NCBI RefSeq assembly: GCF_002091755.1
Contig: NZ_BDAI01000003.1
Location: 434,001-498,000, forward strand
Length of the DNA: 64,000 nt
Direction of reading: 5' to 3'
Source: Pseudomonas nitroreducens NBRC 12694
GTDB taxonomy: Bacteria; Pseudomonadota; Gammaproteobacteria; Pseudomonadales; Pseudomonadaceae
A program made the position numbers and the translations under genes. Of the stretch, positions 32,875-43,227 are shown one piece after another. The notes below the pieces were generated by a model. That model did not search any database. It was not told the DNA's origin and worked only from the letters and a program-made list of their open reading frames with translations. Each line of letters starts with the position of its first letter. The stretch's first letter is position 1.

Positions 32875-34224
32875 ATGAGCGAACACAACCCGGCAGTGAG
32901 CCCGGAGGTCCTTCCCGAACTGCGCGAGCAGGTCGAGCGGATCATCGCCGAGGCTTCCCGGCAGGGCGCCAGCGCCTGCGAAGTGGCGGTGTCGGTGGAG
33001 CAGGGGCTGTCCACCTCGGTGCGCCAGGGTGAAGTCGAGACCGTCGAGTTCAATTGTGACCAGGGCTTCGGCATCACTCTTTACGTTGGCCAGCGCAAGG
33101 GCTCGGCGAGCACCTCGGCAACAGGCGCGGACGCCATCCGTGAAACCGTGGCGGCGGCGTTGGCGATTGCCAAGCATGCCTCCGAAGACGACTGCGCCGG
33201 CCTGGCGGACCCTGCGCTGATGGCGCGGGACCTGCCGGACCTGGATCTTTACCACGGCTGGTCGATCACCCCCGACCAGGCCATCGAGCGCGCGCTGGCC
33301 TGCGAGGCTGCCGCGTTCGCCACCGACAAGCGAGTCACCAAGGCCGACGGCACCACGCTGAACACTCATCAGGGCTGCCGCGTATACGGCAACAGCCATG
33401 GCTTTGTCAGCGGTTATGCGAGCACCCGCCACAGCCTGAGTTGCGTGATGATCGCCGAAGGCGAAGGGCAGATGCAGCGCGACTACTGGTATGACGTGAA
33501 CCGCCGCGGTGAGCTGCTGGCGACTCCCGAATCCATCGGCCGCCGTGCCGCCGAGCGGGCTGCCAGCCGGCTCGGCGCGCGCCCGGTGCCGACCGCCGAG
33601 GTGCCGGTGCTGTTTGCCCCGGAAGTCGCGGTCGGCCTGTTCGGCCACTTCCTCGGTGCCATCTCCGGCGGCAGCCTGTACCGCAAGTCTTCCTTCCTCG
33701 AAGGTGCGCTGGGGCAGCGACTGTTCCCGGAATGGCTGACCCTGGACGAACGCCCGCTGCTGCGCGGCGCGCTGGGCAGTGCCTCGTTCGACAACGACGG
33801 CCTGGCGACCTATGCCAAACCCTTCGTCGAAGGCGGCGAGCTGGTCTCCTATGTGCTCGGCACCTACTCCGGGCGCAAGTTGGGCATGCCCAGCACGGCC
33901 AACTCCGGCGGCGTGCACAACCTGTTCGTCAGCCATGGCGACGAGGACCAGGCCGCGCTGATCCGTCGCATGGGACGTGGCCTGCTGGTCACCGAGCTGA
34001 TGGGGCAGGGCGTCAACCTGGTGACCGGCGATTACTCGCGTGGTGCCGGCGGTTACTGGGTGGAAAACGGCGAAATCCAGTTCCCGGTGCAGGAAGTCAC
34101 CATCGCCGCCAACCTGCGCGACCTGTTCCGCAATATCGTCGCCATCGGCAACGATGTGGAGCATCGCGGCAACCTGCACACAGGCTCCGTCCTCATTGAA
34201 AAGATGATGGTCGCCGGCAACTGA
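32875..34224 (+). CDS. pmbA: PmbA/TldE metalloprotease partner subunit
   Basis: 449-aa TldE subunit that pairs with TldD; it lacks the zinc motif but shapes the proteolytic cavity. Family segments include GEVETVEFNCDQGFGITLYVG, SGGSLYRKSSFLEG and the end NLVTGDYSRGAGGYWVENGEIQ split across the family core. An AGGAG lies nine bases before ATG 32875. A stem with a short T run follows. Confidence 0.95.
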   Translation: MSEHNPAVSPEVLPELREQVERIIAEASRQGASACEVAVSVEQGLSTSVRQGEVETVEFNCDQGFGITLYVGQRKGSASTSATGADAIRETVAAALAIAKHASEDDCAGLADPALMARDLPDLDLYHGWSITPDQAIERALACEAAAFATDKRVTKADGTTLNTHQGCRVYGNSHGFVSGYASTRHSLSCVMIAEGEGQMQRDYWYDVNRRGELLATPESIGRRAAERAASRLGARPVPTAEVPVLFAPEVAVGLFGHFLGAISGGSLYRKSSFLEGALGQRLFPEWLTLDERPLLRGALGSASFDNDGLATYAKPFVEGGELVSYVLGTYSGRKLGMPSTANSGGVHNLFVSHGDEDQAALIRRMGRGLLVTELMGQGVNLVTGDYSRGAGGYWVENGEIQFPVQEVTIAANLRDLFRNIVAIGNDVEHRGNLHTGSVLIEKMMVAGN

Positions 34225-34232
34225 TCCACCCA

Positions 34233-34257
34233 CCGCGGCCTTGCTGGCCGCGGCTTT
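34233..34257 (+). terminator. Stem-loop after pmbA
   Basis: CCGCGGCC / GGCCGCGG with a five-base loop begins 9 bp after the stop, followed by CTTTC. The T run is short, so termination strength is uncertain. Confidence 0.55.
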
Positions 34258-34338
34258 CAGTCCTTCCCAAAGCCGTTCTCCAGACAGGCCGTCCAGCGCA
34301 TTGCGTTCGGGCGGCTTGTTTTTTTGATTCTCACAAAC

Positions 34339-34357
34339 AATAATCAATCTCATTATC
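34339..34357 (+). promoter_or_regulatory. Fur box upstream of fagA-fumC-sodA
   Basis: AATAATCAATCTCATTATC agrees with the 19-bp Fur consensus (GATAATGATAATCATTATC) at 14 positions. It lies 15 bp before the fagA ATG in an AT-rich patch, so iron-loaded Fur would block the operon and iron starvation would induce it. Confidence 0.8.
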
Positions 34358-34372
34358 GATTGAGGGATTGCC

Positions 34373-34748
34373 ATGTTTGCCGAGATCGACAGCTCGCTCA
34401 CCGATCGCTGGTACCGCCTGGGGACCCGCATCCGCTGCGCCTTGGAGCCGGATGAGCCGCGTCTGGTCGAGCAGTACCTGTGCGAGGCGCGTTACCTGGC
34501 GGCCTGGGAACCGGTGCCGGCTTGGCGCCTCTTCGAGAAGTGCTTCCAGTTGCTGCTCGACAGCAGCCGCGACATCGCACTGCCCTGGCACTGGCGGGTG
34601 CTCTGCCTGGATCACGCCTATCTCCCTCTACGCGAACTGCAACGCCTGGCGACCTCTACCGCCCAGCGCCAACGCCTGTGCCTGCTCGGCCGGCGGATGG
34701 CACAGCAGGAGATGGCGCCTTCCCTGAGACTGCAAGAAGGAATCGAGA

Positions 34749-34756
<8 letters not shown>
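34373..34756 (+). CDS. fagA: FagA, Fur-associated protein of the fumC-sodA operon
   Basis: 127-aa protein of unknown function, named in P. aeruginosa because it lies first in the Fur-controlled fagA-fumC-orf-sodA operon. It is mostly helical and rich in Arg, Leu and Trp, without signal peptide, membrane segment or cofactor motif. GAGGGA precedes the ATG. Its end overlaps fumC by 8 bp. Two Cys close together (Cys82-region LCLDH and LCLLG) are the only notable residues. Confidence 0.85.
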
Positions 34757-36125
<1,369 letters not shown>

Positions 36126-36154
36126 GTCCGCCCCACCCGCTGGAGGAACCTGCC

Positions 36155-36604
36155 ATGCGCCACTGGCAACGCACCATCGAACTGGGCAACCGCTGCTTCA
36201 TTCGCAACGAGTTGATCGATGCCCGTGAGCACTACCTCCATGCGCTGGCGCTGGCCCAGGTCCTGCTGGACCGCTGGCACGACCCGGAGGAAGCCGTGAT
36301 GGCGTTTGTCATCTCCCACCACAACCTCGGCGACCTGCACCTGCAACTGGGACAGCCGGAGGAAACCGCCGAGTACCTGTGCGCCTGCCACGAGCGCCTA
36401 TTGGTATTAGGCGAAGACCTGCGCAAATGCTCGGATCTGCGTGTGGCCGCGGTGCAGCACAGCCGCCGTACCTACGTCGAACTGCTCAACTTCATTGGCG
36501 AGCACGGTACCTATCCGCGTACCCAGCGCCTGCTGCGTCGCCAAGGCGCGGTCGAGTTGCGCCCGGGGCTGTTCACTGCCGTTCAATCGATGCGCTACCA
36601 CTGA
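36155..36604 (+). CDS. Small helical protein of the fagA-fumC-sodA operon, function unknown
   Basis: 149-aa protein, mostly alpha-helical with TPR-like pacing (LGNRCFIRNELIDAREHYLHAL, then HHNLGDLHLQLGQPEETAEYL). No signal peptide or catalytic motif is seen; it carries three cysteines. It has a TGGAGGAA ribosome binding site and lies between fumC and sodA with short gaps, the place of the conserved unnamed orf in the P. aeruginosa operon. A protein-protein adaptor role is a guess. Confidence 0.82.
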   Translation: MRHWQRTIELGNRCFIRNELIDAREHYLHALALAQVLLDRWHDPEEAVMAFVISHHNLGDLHLQLGQPEETAEYLCACHERLLVLGEDLRKCSDLRVAAVQHSRRTYVELLNFIGEHGTYPRTQRLLRRQGAVELRPGLFTAVQSMRYH

Positions 36605-36617
36605 AGAAGGTTCGAAG

Positions 36618-37244
36618 ATGCCTCACGTCCTGCCCGCCTTGCCCTATGCCTTCGACGCCCTGGAACCGCACATCGATGCGCAGACCATGGAAATCCACCA
36701 CAGCAAGCACCACCAGACCTACATCAACAACCTGAACGCTGCGCTGGAAGGCACAGAGTTCGCCGAAGTTCCGCTGGAAACGTTGCTGCAGAAGCTCGAC
36801 CGCCTGCCCGAGGCACTGCGCGCGCCGGTGATCAACAACGGCGGCGGCCACGCCAACCACTCGTTGTTCTGGACCGTGATGGCTCCTGACGGCGGTGGTC
36901 ATCCGCAGGAGGAGTTGGGCCAGGCCATTGACGCTCAACTGGGCGGCTACGAGGCCTTCTGCCAGGCGTTCACCAAGGCGGCATTGACTCGCTTTGGTAG
37001 CGGCTGGGCGTGGCTGAGCGTCGATCCGCAGGGCCAACTGGTGGTGGAAAGCACCGGCAACCAAGACAGCCCGCTGATGCAGGGCAACTTGCCGATCCTC
37101 GGGCTGGACGTCTGGGAGCACGCGTACTACCTGCGCTATCAGAATCGCCGGCCGGAATACATTGCCGCGTTTTACAACGTCGTCGCCTGGCCGGAGGTGC
37201 TCCGACGTTACCGCGAGGCACGGCAGGCGCGGGGGCAAGGATGA
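36618..37244 (+). CDS. sodA: Superoxide dismutase, Mn type
   Basis: 208-aa cytoplasmic dismutase. Metal ligands are His27 (MEIHHSKHH), His81 (ANHSLFW), Asp164 and His168 (DVWEHAYYLRY). Gly77 (GGGHAN) with Gln149 (GNQDSP) is the manganese-type pattern, in which the active-site Gln comes from the C-terminal half. ATG 36618 has GAAGAAGG upstream. Last of the Fur-controlled group, so expressed when iron is scarce and the iron enzyme cannot be loaded. Confidence 0.95.
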   Translation: MPHVLPALPYAFDALEPHIDAQTMEIHHSKHHQTYINNLNAALEGTEFAEVPLETLLQKLDRLPEALRAPVINNGGGHANHSLFWTVMAPDGGGHPQEELGQAIDAQLGGYEAFCQAFTKAALTRFGSGWAWLSVDPQGQLVVESTGNQDSPLMQGNLPILGLDVWEHAYYLRYQNRRPEYIAAFYNVVAWPEVLRRYREARQARGQG

Positions 37245-37260
37245 AACCGAAGGGCGTCCC

Positions 37261-38160
37261 ATGCGTCTGATCGTGCAGAGTCTGCGTGAAAGCGGAGGAC
37301 GCAATTTGCGTTGGTTGCTGGGGCTGATCATTGTCCTCGGCGGCGGTCTGCTGGTGGCCCAGCACCTGATGCTGCTGGCGCGCTTGTCGCTTTCCCCGCC
37401 GCTGTACCTGGCCTTGCATGGCGGCATGCTCTGTGCGCTCGGGACTGCCCTGGGCGCGCTGCCCGTGCTGCTGGTGCGCAGCATGCCGGCGCGAATCGCC
37501 GACGCCATGCTCGGCTTCGGCGCCGGTGTGATGCTGGCGGCCACTGCATTCTCGCTACTGCTTCCCGCGCTGGAGGCTGCTGAAGCCTCGGGTCGGGCCA
37601 CCTGGCTGGCCTCGGTGCTGGTCAGCCTCGGCCTGGCGCTGGGAGCCTTCGGTCTCGCGGTGTTCGGCCGAGTACTCGAGGACGCGCAGGCCAATATCCG
37701 GGGCGTTGCTGATGGAAAGGTTCCTGCGCGCATCCTGCTGTTCGTTGCTGCCATCGTCCTGCACAACATTCCCGAGGGCATGGCTGTCGGAGTCGCCGCC
37801 GGGGGAGAGGTGCAAGGCGCCAGCGGATTAGCGCTGGGCATCGCGCTGCAGGACGTGCCGGAAGGGCTGGCGATTGCGCTGGTACTGGCCGGGGCAGGCG
37901 TGTCACGCGGCAAGGCGGCGTTGGCGGGCGCGGCGTCCGGGCTGGTCGAGCCGCTGTTCGCGGTGCTCTGCGCCTGGCTGATCGGCATCTCGCGGATGTT
38001 CCTGCCCTGGGGGCTGGCCGCGGCAGCGGGAGCGATGCTCTACGTGGTGGTGCGCGAGATCATCCCTGAATCACAGCGGCGCGGCCATGCGGCGCAGGCC
38101 ACCCAGGGGCTTATCATCGGCTTCTGTCTGATGATGGTGCTGGATACGTCGCTGGGCTGA
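37261..38160 (+). CDS. ZIP-family divalent metal transporter
   Basis: 299-aa inner-membrane protein with about eight hydrophobic segments. The ZIP core motifs are clear: VLHNIPEGMAVGVAAG in the fourth helix and LQDVPEGLAIALVLAG in the fifth, which form the binuclear metal site. It begins 16 bp after sodA, so is probably in the iron-starvation operon; import of manganese or iron would fit, but selectivity cannot be read from sequence. Confidence 0.87.
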   Translation: MRLIVQSLRESGGRNLRWLLGLIIVLGGGLLVAQHLMLLARLSLSPPLYLALHGGMLCALGTALGALPVLLVRSMPARIADAMLGFGAGVMLAATAFSLLLPALEAAEASGRATWLASVLVSLGLALGAFGLAVFGRVLEDAQANIRGVADGKVPARILLFVAAIVLHNIPEGMAVGVAAGGEVQGASGLALGIALQDVPEGLAIALVLAGAGVSRGKAALAGAASGLVEPLFAVLCAWLIGISRMFLPWGLAAAAGAMLYVVVREIIPESQRRGHAAQATQGLIIGFCLMMVLDTSLG

Positions 38161-38176
38161 TCGAAGGCCCGGCGAG

Positions 38177-38449
38177 TCACTCGCCTTCGTCGAAGTAGTT
38201 GTTGATCAGTTCGACCAGCGCCTTGAGCGCCTCGTCTTCCTGCTCGCCTTCGGCAGCGAGGTGCAGATTGGTGCCCTTGCCGGCGGCGAGCATCATCACC
38301 GCCATGATGCTCTTGCCGTCTACCGTACTTTCCGGATTGCGCCCTACGCGAACCTGACAGGGATAACGTCCTGCCACGCCGACGAATTTGGCCGCCGCAC
38401 GGGCGTGCAGGCCAAGCTTGTTGATGATGGTGATTTCGAGGGCGGGCAT
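38177..38449 (-). CDS. ptsO: NPr, HPr-like phosphocarrier of the nitrogen PTS
   Basis: 90-aa phosphocarrier passing phosphate from EI-Ntr (PtsP) to EIIA-Ntr (PtsN). Phospho-His15 is in NKLGLHARAAAKF, and the regulatory Ser region is VDGKSIMAVMML. Last gene in the rpoN cluster (minus strand); rapZ ends 34 bp upstream. Confidence 0.95.
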   Translation of the reverse strand: MPALEITIINKLGLHARAAAKFVGVAGRYPCQVRVGRNPESTVDGKSIMAVMMLAAGKGTNLHLAAEGEQEDEALKALVELINNYFDEGE

Positions 38450-38483
38450 CGCGAGGGGCTGTCCTTTTGTTGTCTGTCGCTGC

Positions 38484-39341
38484 TTAGCTCAGGTCGCGGT
38501 GGCGAATCTGTACGTTGGTGAGGGTTTCCTTGAGGGCCTGACCGATGCGCTCGGCAATATAGGTCGAGCGATGCTGGCCACCGGTGCAGCCGATGGCGAT
38601 GGTCACATAGGCCCGGTTGCTCGCGGCGAAGCGCGGCAGCCATTTGTTCAGGTAGGCGAGGATATCCTGGTACATCTCTTCTACATCCGGTTGCGCCGCC
38701 AGGTATTCCTGGACTTCCACTTCCAGCCCGGTGTGCTCGCGCAGTTCCGGTTTCCAGTAGGGATTGGGCAGGCAGCGCACGTCGAACACCAGGTCCGCGT
38801 CCACCGGCATGCCGCGCTTGAAGCCGAAGGATTCGACCAGGAAGGCGGTGCCCAGTTCGGGCTTGTTCAGCAGGCGCAGCTTGAGCACGTCGCGCAGCTG
38901 ATACAGGTTGAGATTGGTGGTGTTGAGCTTGAGATCCGCCAGGTCGGCGATCGGTGCCAGCAGGTGCGTCTCGTCGGCGATGGCTTCGGCCAGTGAGCGG
39001 CTGTCGGTGGTCAGCGGGTGGCGCCGGCGCGTCTCGGAGAAGCGCTTGAGCAGCGTTTCATCATCGGCATCGAGGTACAGCACGTCGCACTGGATGTGCT
39101 TGTCGCGAGCTTCCTGCAGCAGCTCGGGAAAACGCTGCAGCTGGCTGGGCAGGTTGCGCGCGTCGATGGAGACGGCGACCTGCGGGTGCAGCAGCTCGGT
39201 GTGCAGCAACGCACGCTGGGCCAGGTCCGGGAGGAGGCTGGCCGGCAGGTTGTCGATGCAATAGAAGCCGTTGTCCTCGAGCACGTTGAGCGCTGTGCTC
39301 TTGCCCGAGCCGGATCTTCCACTGACGATGATCAGGCGCAT
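38484..39341 (-). CDS. rapZ: RapZ RNase adaptor / nucleotide-binding protein
   Basis: 285-aa protein with Walker A GRSGSGKST (from residue 8) and a C-terminal domain ending in VTIAIGCTGGQHRSTYIAE. In E. coli RapZ senses glucosamine-6-phosphate and delivers GlmZ sRNA to RNase E; the Pseudomonas role is less clear. It starts 2 bp after ptsN, within the rpoN cluster. Confidence 0.95.
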   Translation of the reverse strand: MRLIIVSGRSGSGKSTALNVLEDNGFYCIDNLPASLLPDLAQRALLHTELLHPQVAVSIDARNLPSQLQRFPELLQEARDKHIQCDVLYLDADDETLLKRFSETRRRHPLTTDSRSLAEAIADETHLLAPIADLADLKLNTTNLNLYQLRDVLKLRLLNKPELGTAFLVESFGFKRGMPVDADLVFDVRCLPNPYWKPELREHTGLEVEVQEYLAAQPDVEEMYQDILAYLNKWLPRFAASNRAYVTIAIGCTGGQHRSTYIAERIGQALKETLTNVQIRHRDLS

Positions 39342-39343
39342 GA

Positions 39344-39811
39344 TCAGTGCCCGTTGTTCTGGAAGTCCACGACGATCCGGTACAGGTCCTCGCCGTTGGC
39401 GGCGTGACGCAAACGTTCGCGGACGTCGGAGCGGTCGAGCATGGAGGCGATCTGCCGCAGCAGTTCCAGGTGCTCCTCGGTGGCGGCTTCCGGCACCAGC
39501 AGCACGAACACCAGGTCGACCGGCGCGCCGTCGAGGGCGTCGAAATCTACCGGGTGATCCAGGTGCAGGATGGCGCTGATCGGCGACTGGCAGCCGGGGA
39601 GGCGGCAGTGCGGAATGGCGATGCCATTGCCGAAGCCGGTGGAGCCCAGGCGTTCCCGGGCCACCAGGCTGTCGAAGATGTCTTGGGAATCGAAACCCGG
39701 CAGCTCGCGAGCCACCAGGTTGGCGATTTGTTCGAGGACACGTTTCTTGCTGCCGCCCGGCACGTTCACGAGGGAACGGCCGGGGGTCAGGATTTGCTCA
39801 AGTCGGATCAT
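39344..39811 (-). CDS. ptsN: EIIA-Ntr, PTS regulatory protein PtsN
   Basis: 155-aa cytoplasmic PTS EIIA-type protein; its phosphorylation state regulates potassium transport, carbon/nitrogen balance and sigma54-dependent promoters. Phospho-His68 is in GNGIAIPHCRL. The domain shows LVFVLLVPEAATEEHLELL as expected. It lies 9 bp after hpf. Confidence 0.96.
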   Translation of the reverse strand: MIRLEQILTPGRSLVNVPGGSKKRVLEQIANLVARELPGFDSQDIFDSLVARERLGSTGFGNGIAIPHCRLPGCQSPISAILHLDHPVDFDALDGAPVDLVFVLLVPEAATEEHLELLRQIASMLDRSDVRERLRHAANGEDLYRIVVDFQNNGH

Positions 39812-39820
39812 AGGGAGGGG

Positions 39821-40129
39821 TTAACGGACGCCAACACCTTGCTGGCGTTCGAGGTATTTTTCCTTGTGCTTGATCAGTTGGCGGTCGAGCTTGTCGGTGA
39901 GCAGGTCGATGGCCGCGTACATGTCTTCATGTTCGGCGCAGGCAACCACTTCGCCACCGGCGATGTGGAGGGTGGCTTCAATTTTCTGCTTCAGCTTCTC
40001 GACCTCCATGATGACCTGAACATTGGTGATCTTGTCGAAGTGGCGCTCCAGTCGGCCAAGTTTCTCGCCGACATAGTCGCGCAGGGCGTCGGTCACATCC
40101 AGTTGATGTCCACTGATGTTGACTTGCAT
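39821..40129 (-). CDS. hpf: Ribosome hibernation-promoting factor, short form
   Basis: 102-aa protein of the short HPF/YhbH class that binds the 30S decoding centre and supports 100S dimers in stationary phase. Recognisable are the start MQVNISGHQLDVTDALRDYV and DMYAAIDLLTDKLDRQLIKHKEK. AGAAAGCGG precedes the ATG. It lies 78 bp after rpoN in the same direction. Confidence 0.95.
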   Translation of the reverse strand: MQVNISGHQLDVTDALRDYVGEKLGRLERHFDKITNVQVIMEVEKLKQKIEATLHIAGGEVVACAEHEDMYAAIDLLTDKLDRQLIKHKEKYLERQQGVGVR

Positions 40130-40207
40130 ACCGCTTTCTCCTTGTTGCCCGTGTGTAAGTGGCAGGTTATGGGGCCTGCCGCCGGAACACCTTGGCGTGG
40201 ATCAACG

Positions 40208-41710
40208 TCACACCAGCCGCTTGCGCTCGCTCGAGGGAGAGATTCCTAGGGACTCCCGGTACTTGGCGACGGTACGACGTGCCACTTGAATGCCCTGTGC
40301 TTCCAGTAAACCAGCGATCTTGCTGTCACTCAATGGCTTTTTCGGACTTTCCGCCGCGACCAGTTTTTTGATGATGGCGCGGATCGCGGTGGACGAGCAC
40401 TCGCCGCCCTCGGAGGTGCTGACGTGGCTGGAGAAGAAATACTTGAGCTCGAAGATGCCACGCGGCGTGTGCATGAATTTCTGCGTGGTGACGCGGGAGA
40501 TGGTCGATTCGTGCATGCCCACGGCTTCCGCGATGTCGTGCAGGACCAGTGGTTTCATCGCTTCCTCGCCGTATTCGAGGAAGCCGCGCTGGTGCTCGAC
40601 GATCTGGGTCGCCACCTTCATCAATGTCTCGTTGCGGCTCTGCAGGCTCTTGATGAACCAGCGCGCTTCCTGCAGCTGGTTGCGCATGAAAGTGTTGTCG
40701 GCGCTGGAGTCGGCGCGGCGCACCAGGCCCGCATACTGCGAGTTCACGCGCAGGCGCGGTACCGCTTCCTGGTTCAGTTCCACCAGCCAGCGCTCGTTGT
40801 GCTTGCGCACGATGACATCCGGAACCACGTATTCGGCTTCGCCGGACTCGATCTGCGAACCGGGGCGCGGGTGCAGCGACTGGATCAGTTCGATGGTCTC
40901 GCGCAGCTCGTCTTCCTTGAGCTTCATGCGCCGCATCAGCTGGCTGTAGTCGCGGCTGCCGAGCAGGTCCAGGTGGTCGTTGACCAGGCGGATGGCCTCG
41001 GCCAGCAGGTAGGTTTTGGTGGGCAGCTGGCGCAGCTGCAGGAGCAGGCATTCGCGCAGGTTGCGGGCACCGACGCCGGCGGGCTCGAGCTGCTGCACAC
41101 GGCGCAGGACGACTTCCACTTCGTCCATCTCCACGCCCAGTTCAGGGTCAATGGAGGCGAGGATGTCGTCCAGGGACTCTTCGAGGTAACCGTCGTCGTT
41201 GATGCCGTCGATGATGCTCAGGGCGACCAGGCGATCGGTGTCGGACATCGGCGCCAGGTTCAGTTGCCAGAGCAGATGGCTCTGCAGGCTTTCGCCAGCG
41301 GAGGTACGGGAAGTGAAGTCCCACTCGTCGTCATCGTTGCTGGGCAGGCTGCTGGCGCTGGTCTGGTAGATGTCTTCCCAGGCGGTGTCGACCGGCAGCT
41401 CGTTGGGAATACGCTCGGCCCACTGGTCCTCGTCGAGGCTGTCGGCGTTGGGCGTGGTGCTTTCCTGGAAGTTATCCTGGGAGTTGTTGCTGGTGCCGTT
41501 GGCGCCAGATTCGGCGCCGTCGGCCATGGGATCGCTGTTGTCGTAGTCCTCACCTTCTTCCTGGCGCTCCAGCATCGGGTTGGACTCCAGGGCTTCCTGG
41601 ATTTCCTGTTGGAGGTCCAGCGTGGAGAGCTGGAGCAGTCGGATGGCCTGTTGCAGCTGCGGGGTCATCGTCAGCTGCTGGCCCATCTTGAGGACTAGCG
41701 ATGGTTTCAT
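40208..41710 (-). CDS. rpoN: RNA polymerase sigma-54 factor
   Basis: 500-aa sigma54, needed at -24/-12 promoters with enhancer-binding activators (nitrogen use, motility, adhesion). Region I is Gln/Leu-rich (MKPSLVLKMGQQLTMTPQLQ), region II is acidic (about 60-115), the core-binding and HTH regions follow, and the RpoN box ARRTVAKYRESLGI lies near the end. ATG 41710 gives the conserved N-terminus; an upstream in-frame ATG adds unconserved residues. A TATAAT on the minus strand at 41793-41798 may be its -10. Confidence 0.97.
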   Translation of the reverse strand: MKPSLVLKMGQQLTMTPQLQQAIRLLQLSTLDLQQEIQEALESNPMLERQEEGEDYDNSDPMADGAESGANGTSNNSQDNFQESTTPNADSLDEDQWAERIPNELPVDTAWEDIYQTSASSLPSNDDDEWDFTSRTSAGESLQSHLLWQLNLAPMSDTDRLVALSIIDGINDDGYLEESLDDILASIDPELGVEMDEVEVVLRRVQQLEPAGVGARNLRECLLLQLRQLPTKTYLLAEAIRLVNDHLDLLGSRDYSQLMRRMKLKEDELRETIELIQSLHPRPGSQIESGEAEYVVPDVIVRKHNERWLVELNQEAVPRLRVNSQYAGLVRRADSSADNTFMRNQLQEARWFIKSLQSRNETLMKVATQIVEHQRGFLEYGEEAMKPLVLHDIAEAVGMHESTISRVTTQKFMHTPRGIFELKYFFSSHVSTSEGGECSSTAIRAIIKKLVAAESPKKPLSDSKIAGLLEAQGIQVARRTVAKYRESLGISPSSERKRLV

Positions 41711-41792
41711 GGCTGGAACTAGGCACCTTGTTCGCTGGCGCAAAGCGCGCCATATCCACGACTACGGACGCCGGGGCGCCGCGAGGAAGCAA

Positions 41793-41822
41793 ATTATATG
41801 CCTGAGTTTGGGCGCTTTGCCT
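41793..41822 (-). promoter_or_regulatory. Candidate rpoN promoter
   Basis: On the minus strand a perfect TATAAT (41793-41798) lies 83 bp before the rpoN ATG in the 255-bp gap between lptB and rpoN. The matching -35 is poor, so this rests on the -10 alone. Confidence 0.35.
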
Positions 41823-41965
41823 AGGGGCTGTCGACCTTTCGTTACAACCCGGTTGCGCCAGGGGCGATTGGGCGGCCGAATGCGGCGCGGAACAACCGGC
41901 GAACCGGGCCGCGCGAAGAGGGGGAGGCGGGGTGGCCGCGCCCTGGCAGGGCGCGGCGCAGGGCC

Positions 41966-42691
41966 TTAGAGGCGGAACTCGTGGCCCAGGTAGACTTCCT
42001 TCACCAGGTCGTTGGCGAGGATGCTCTCGGCGCTGCCTTCGGCGATCAGTTGACCGTCGTTGACGATGTACGCCGTTTCGCAGATATCCAGGGTTTCGCG
42101 GACGTTATGATCGGTGATCAGGACACCGATGCCCTTGGCCTTGAGGTGATGGATGATCTGCTTGATGTCGCCCACGGAGATCGGGTCGACACCGGCGAAA
42201 GGTTCGTCCAGCAGGATGAACTTCGGCGAACTGGCCAGTGCACGGGCGATCTCCACGCGGCGACGCTCGCCACCGGACAGGCTCATGCCGAGGTTGTCGC
42301 GGATGTGGTGGATGTGGAACTCCTCGAGCAAGCCTTCCAAGGCTTCCTGGCGTCCGGCGCGATCCAGGTCGCTGCGGGTTTCGAGGATGGCGCCGATATT
42401 GTCCGCCACCGACAGCTTGCGGAAGATCGAGGCTTCCTGCGGCAGGTAGCCGATGCCGGCGCGGGCGCGTCCGTGCATGGGCAGGTGGGTGACGTCCTGC
42501 TCATCGATGCGCACGACACCCTGATCGGCGCGAACCAGGCCGACGATCATGTAGAAGCAGGTGGTCTTGCCCGCTCCGTTGGGGCCGAGCAGGCCGACGA
42601 TCTGCCCGCTCTCGATGCTCATGCTGACATCGCGGACGACTTGCCGGCTCTTGTAGCTCTTGGCGAGGTGCTGGGCGGTTAGCGTAGCCAT
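41966..42691 (-). CDS. lptB: LPS export ATPase LptB
   Basis: 241-aa cytoplasmic ABC ATPase that drives LPS extraction by LptFG from the inner membrane. Walker A GPNGAGKTT, signature LSGGERRRVEIARAL, Walker B FILLDEPFAGVDP and switch His (ITDHNVRE) are intact. Its ATG shares one base with the lptA TAA. Last of kdsD-kdsC-lptC-lptA-lptB. Confidence 0.97.
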   Translation of the reverse strand: MATLTAQHLAKSYKSRQVVRDVSMSIESGQIVGLLGPNGAGKTTCFYMIVGLVRADQGVVRIDEQDVTHLPMHGRARAGIGYLPQEASIFRKLSVADNIGAILETRSDLDRAGRQEALEGLLEEFHIHHIRDNLGMSLSGGERRRVEIARALASSPKFILLDEPFAGVDPISVGDIKQIIHHLKAKGIGVLITDHNVRETLDICETAYIVNDGQLIAEGSAESILANDLVKEVYLGHEFRL

Positions 42692-43227
42692 TACTGCGCT
42701 TGATCCTGCTTTTTCTTGGGCTGGATGACCATGTCGATACGCGGGCGCGGCGTGGTCACCTGGGACCCGGTGGCGCGGCCTGCGTTGACGATCTGGCGCT
42801 GGGTGTCGTAGACGATCTTCTCGCCTTCGAAGGTGTTGCCTTCCTGGATCACCTTGGCCTGGTCGATCAATACGACGCGGTTCTGGGTGACGAAGTACTG
42901 GATCGTCAGGCCGTAGGCCTGAGTGATCTGCTTGTCCGGCGCCGGCTTCTGCTCGAAGTAGGCAGGCTTGCCGACCGAGGTGACGACTTCGATGTCACCA
43001 TTCTTGTTCTGCTTGAGCGTGACGGTGTTGCCAGTCAGCTTCATGCTGCCCTGGGTTACCACCACGTCGCCGCGATACACGGCTACGCCCTGCTTGTCGT
43101 CCAGTTCGGCGCTGTCGGCCTGAACCCGGATCGGCTGTTCCCGGTCGGTGGGAAGAGCCCAGGCGGCACTGCTGCCGATGGCGGCGGCGAGGCTGAAAAG
43201 AAGGGGGAGGGTGTTAACGAGCCTCAT
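42691..43227 (-). CDS. lptA: LPS transport periplasmic bridge protein LptA (LptH)
   Basis: 178-aa periplasmic beta-jellyroll protein that forms the bridge between LptC and LptD. A signal peptide (MRLVNTLPLLFSLAAAIGSS) ends near AWA; the OstA domain has QADSAELDDKQGVAVYRGDV and KLTGNTVTL. It overlaps lptC by 14 bp. The Pseudomonas protein is often called LptH. Confidence 0.95.
   Translation of the reverse strand: MRLVNTLPLLFSLAAAIGSSAAWALPTDREQPIRVQADSAELDDKQGVAVYRGDVVVTQGSMKLTGNTVTLKQNKNGDIEVVTSVGKPAYFEQKPAPDKQITQAYGLTIQYFVTQNRVVLIDQAKVIQEGNTFEGEKIVYDTQRQIVNAGRATGSQVTTPRPRIDMVIQPKKKQDQAQ

Noticed and set aside
38171..38185. GGCGAGT/ACTCGCC palindrome at the convergent ZIP/ptsO ends
   Set aside because: Seven-bp stem with one-base centre overlapping the ptsO stop and no T run; could be chance.
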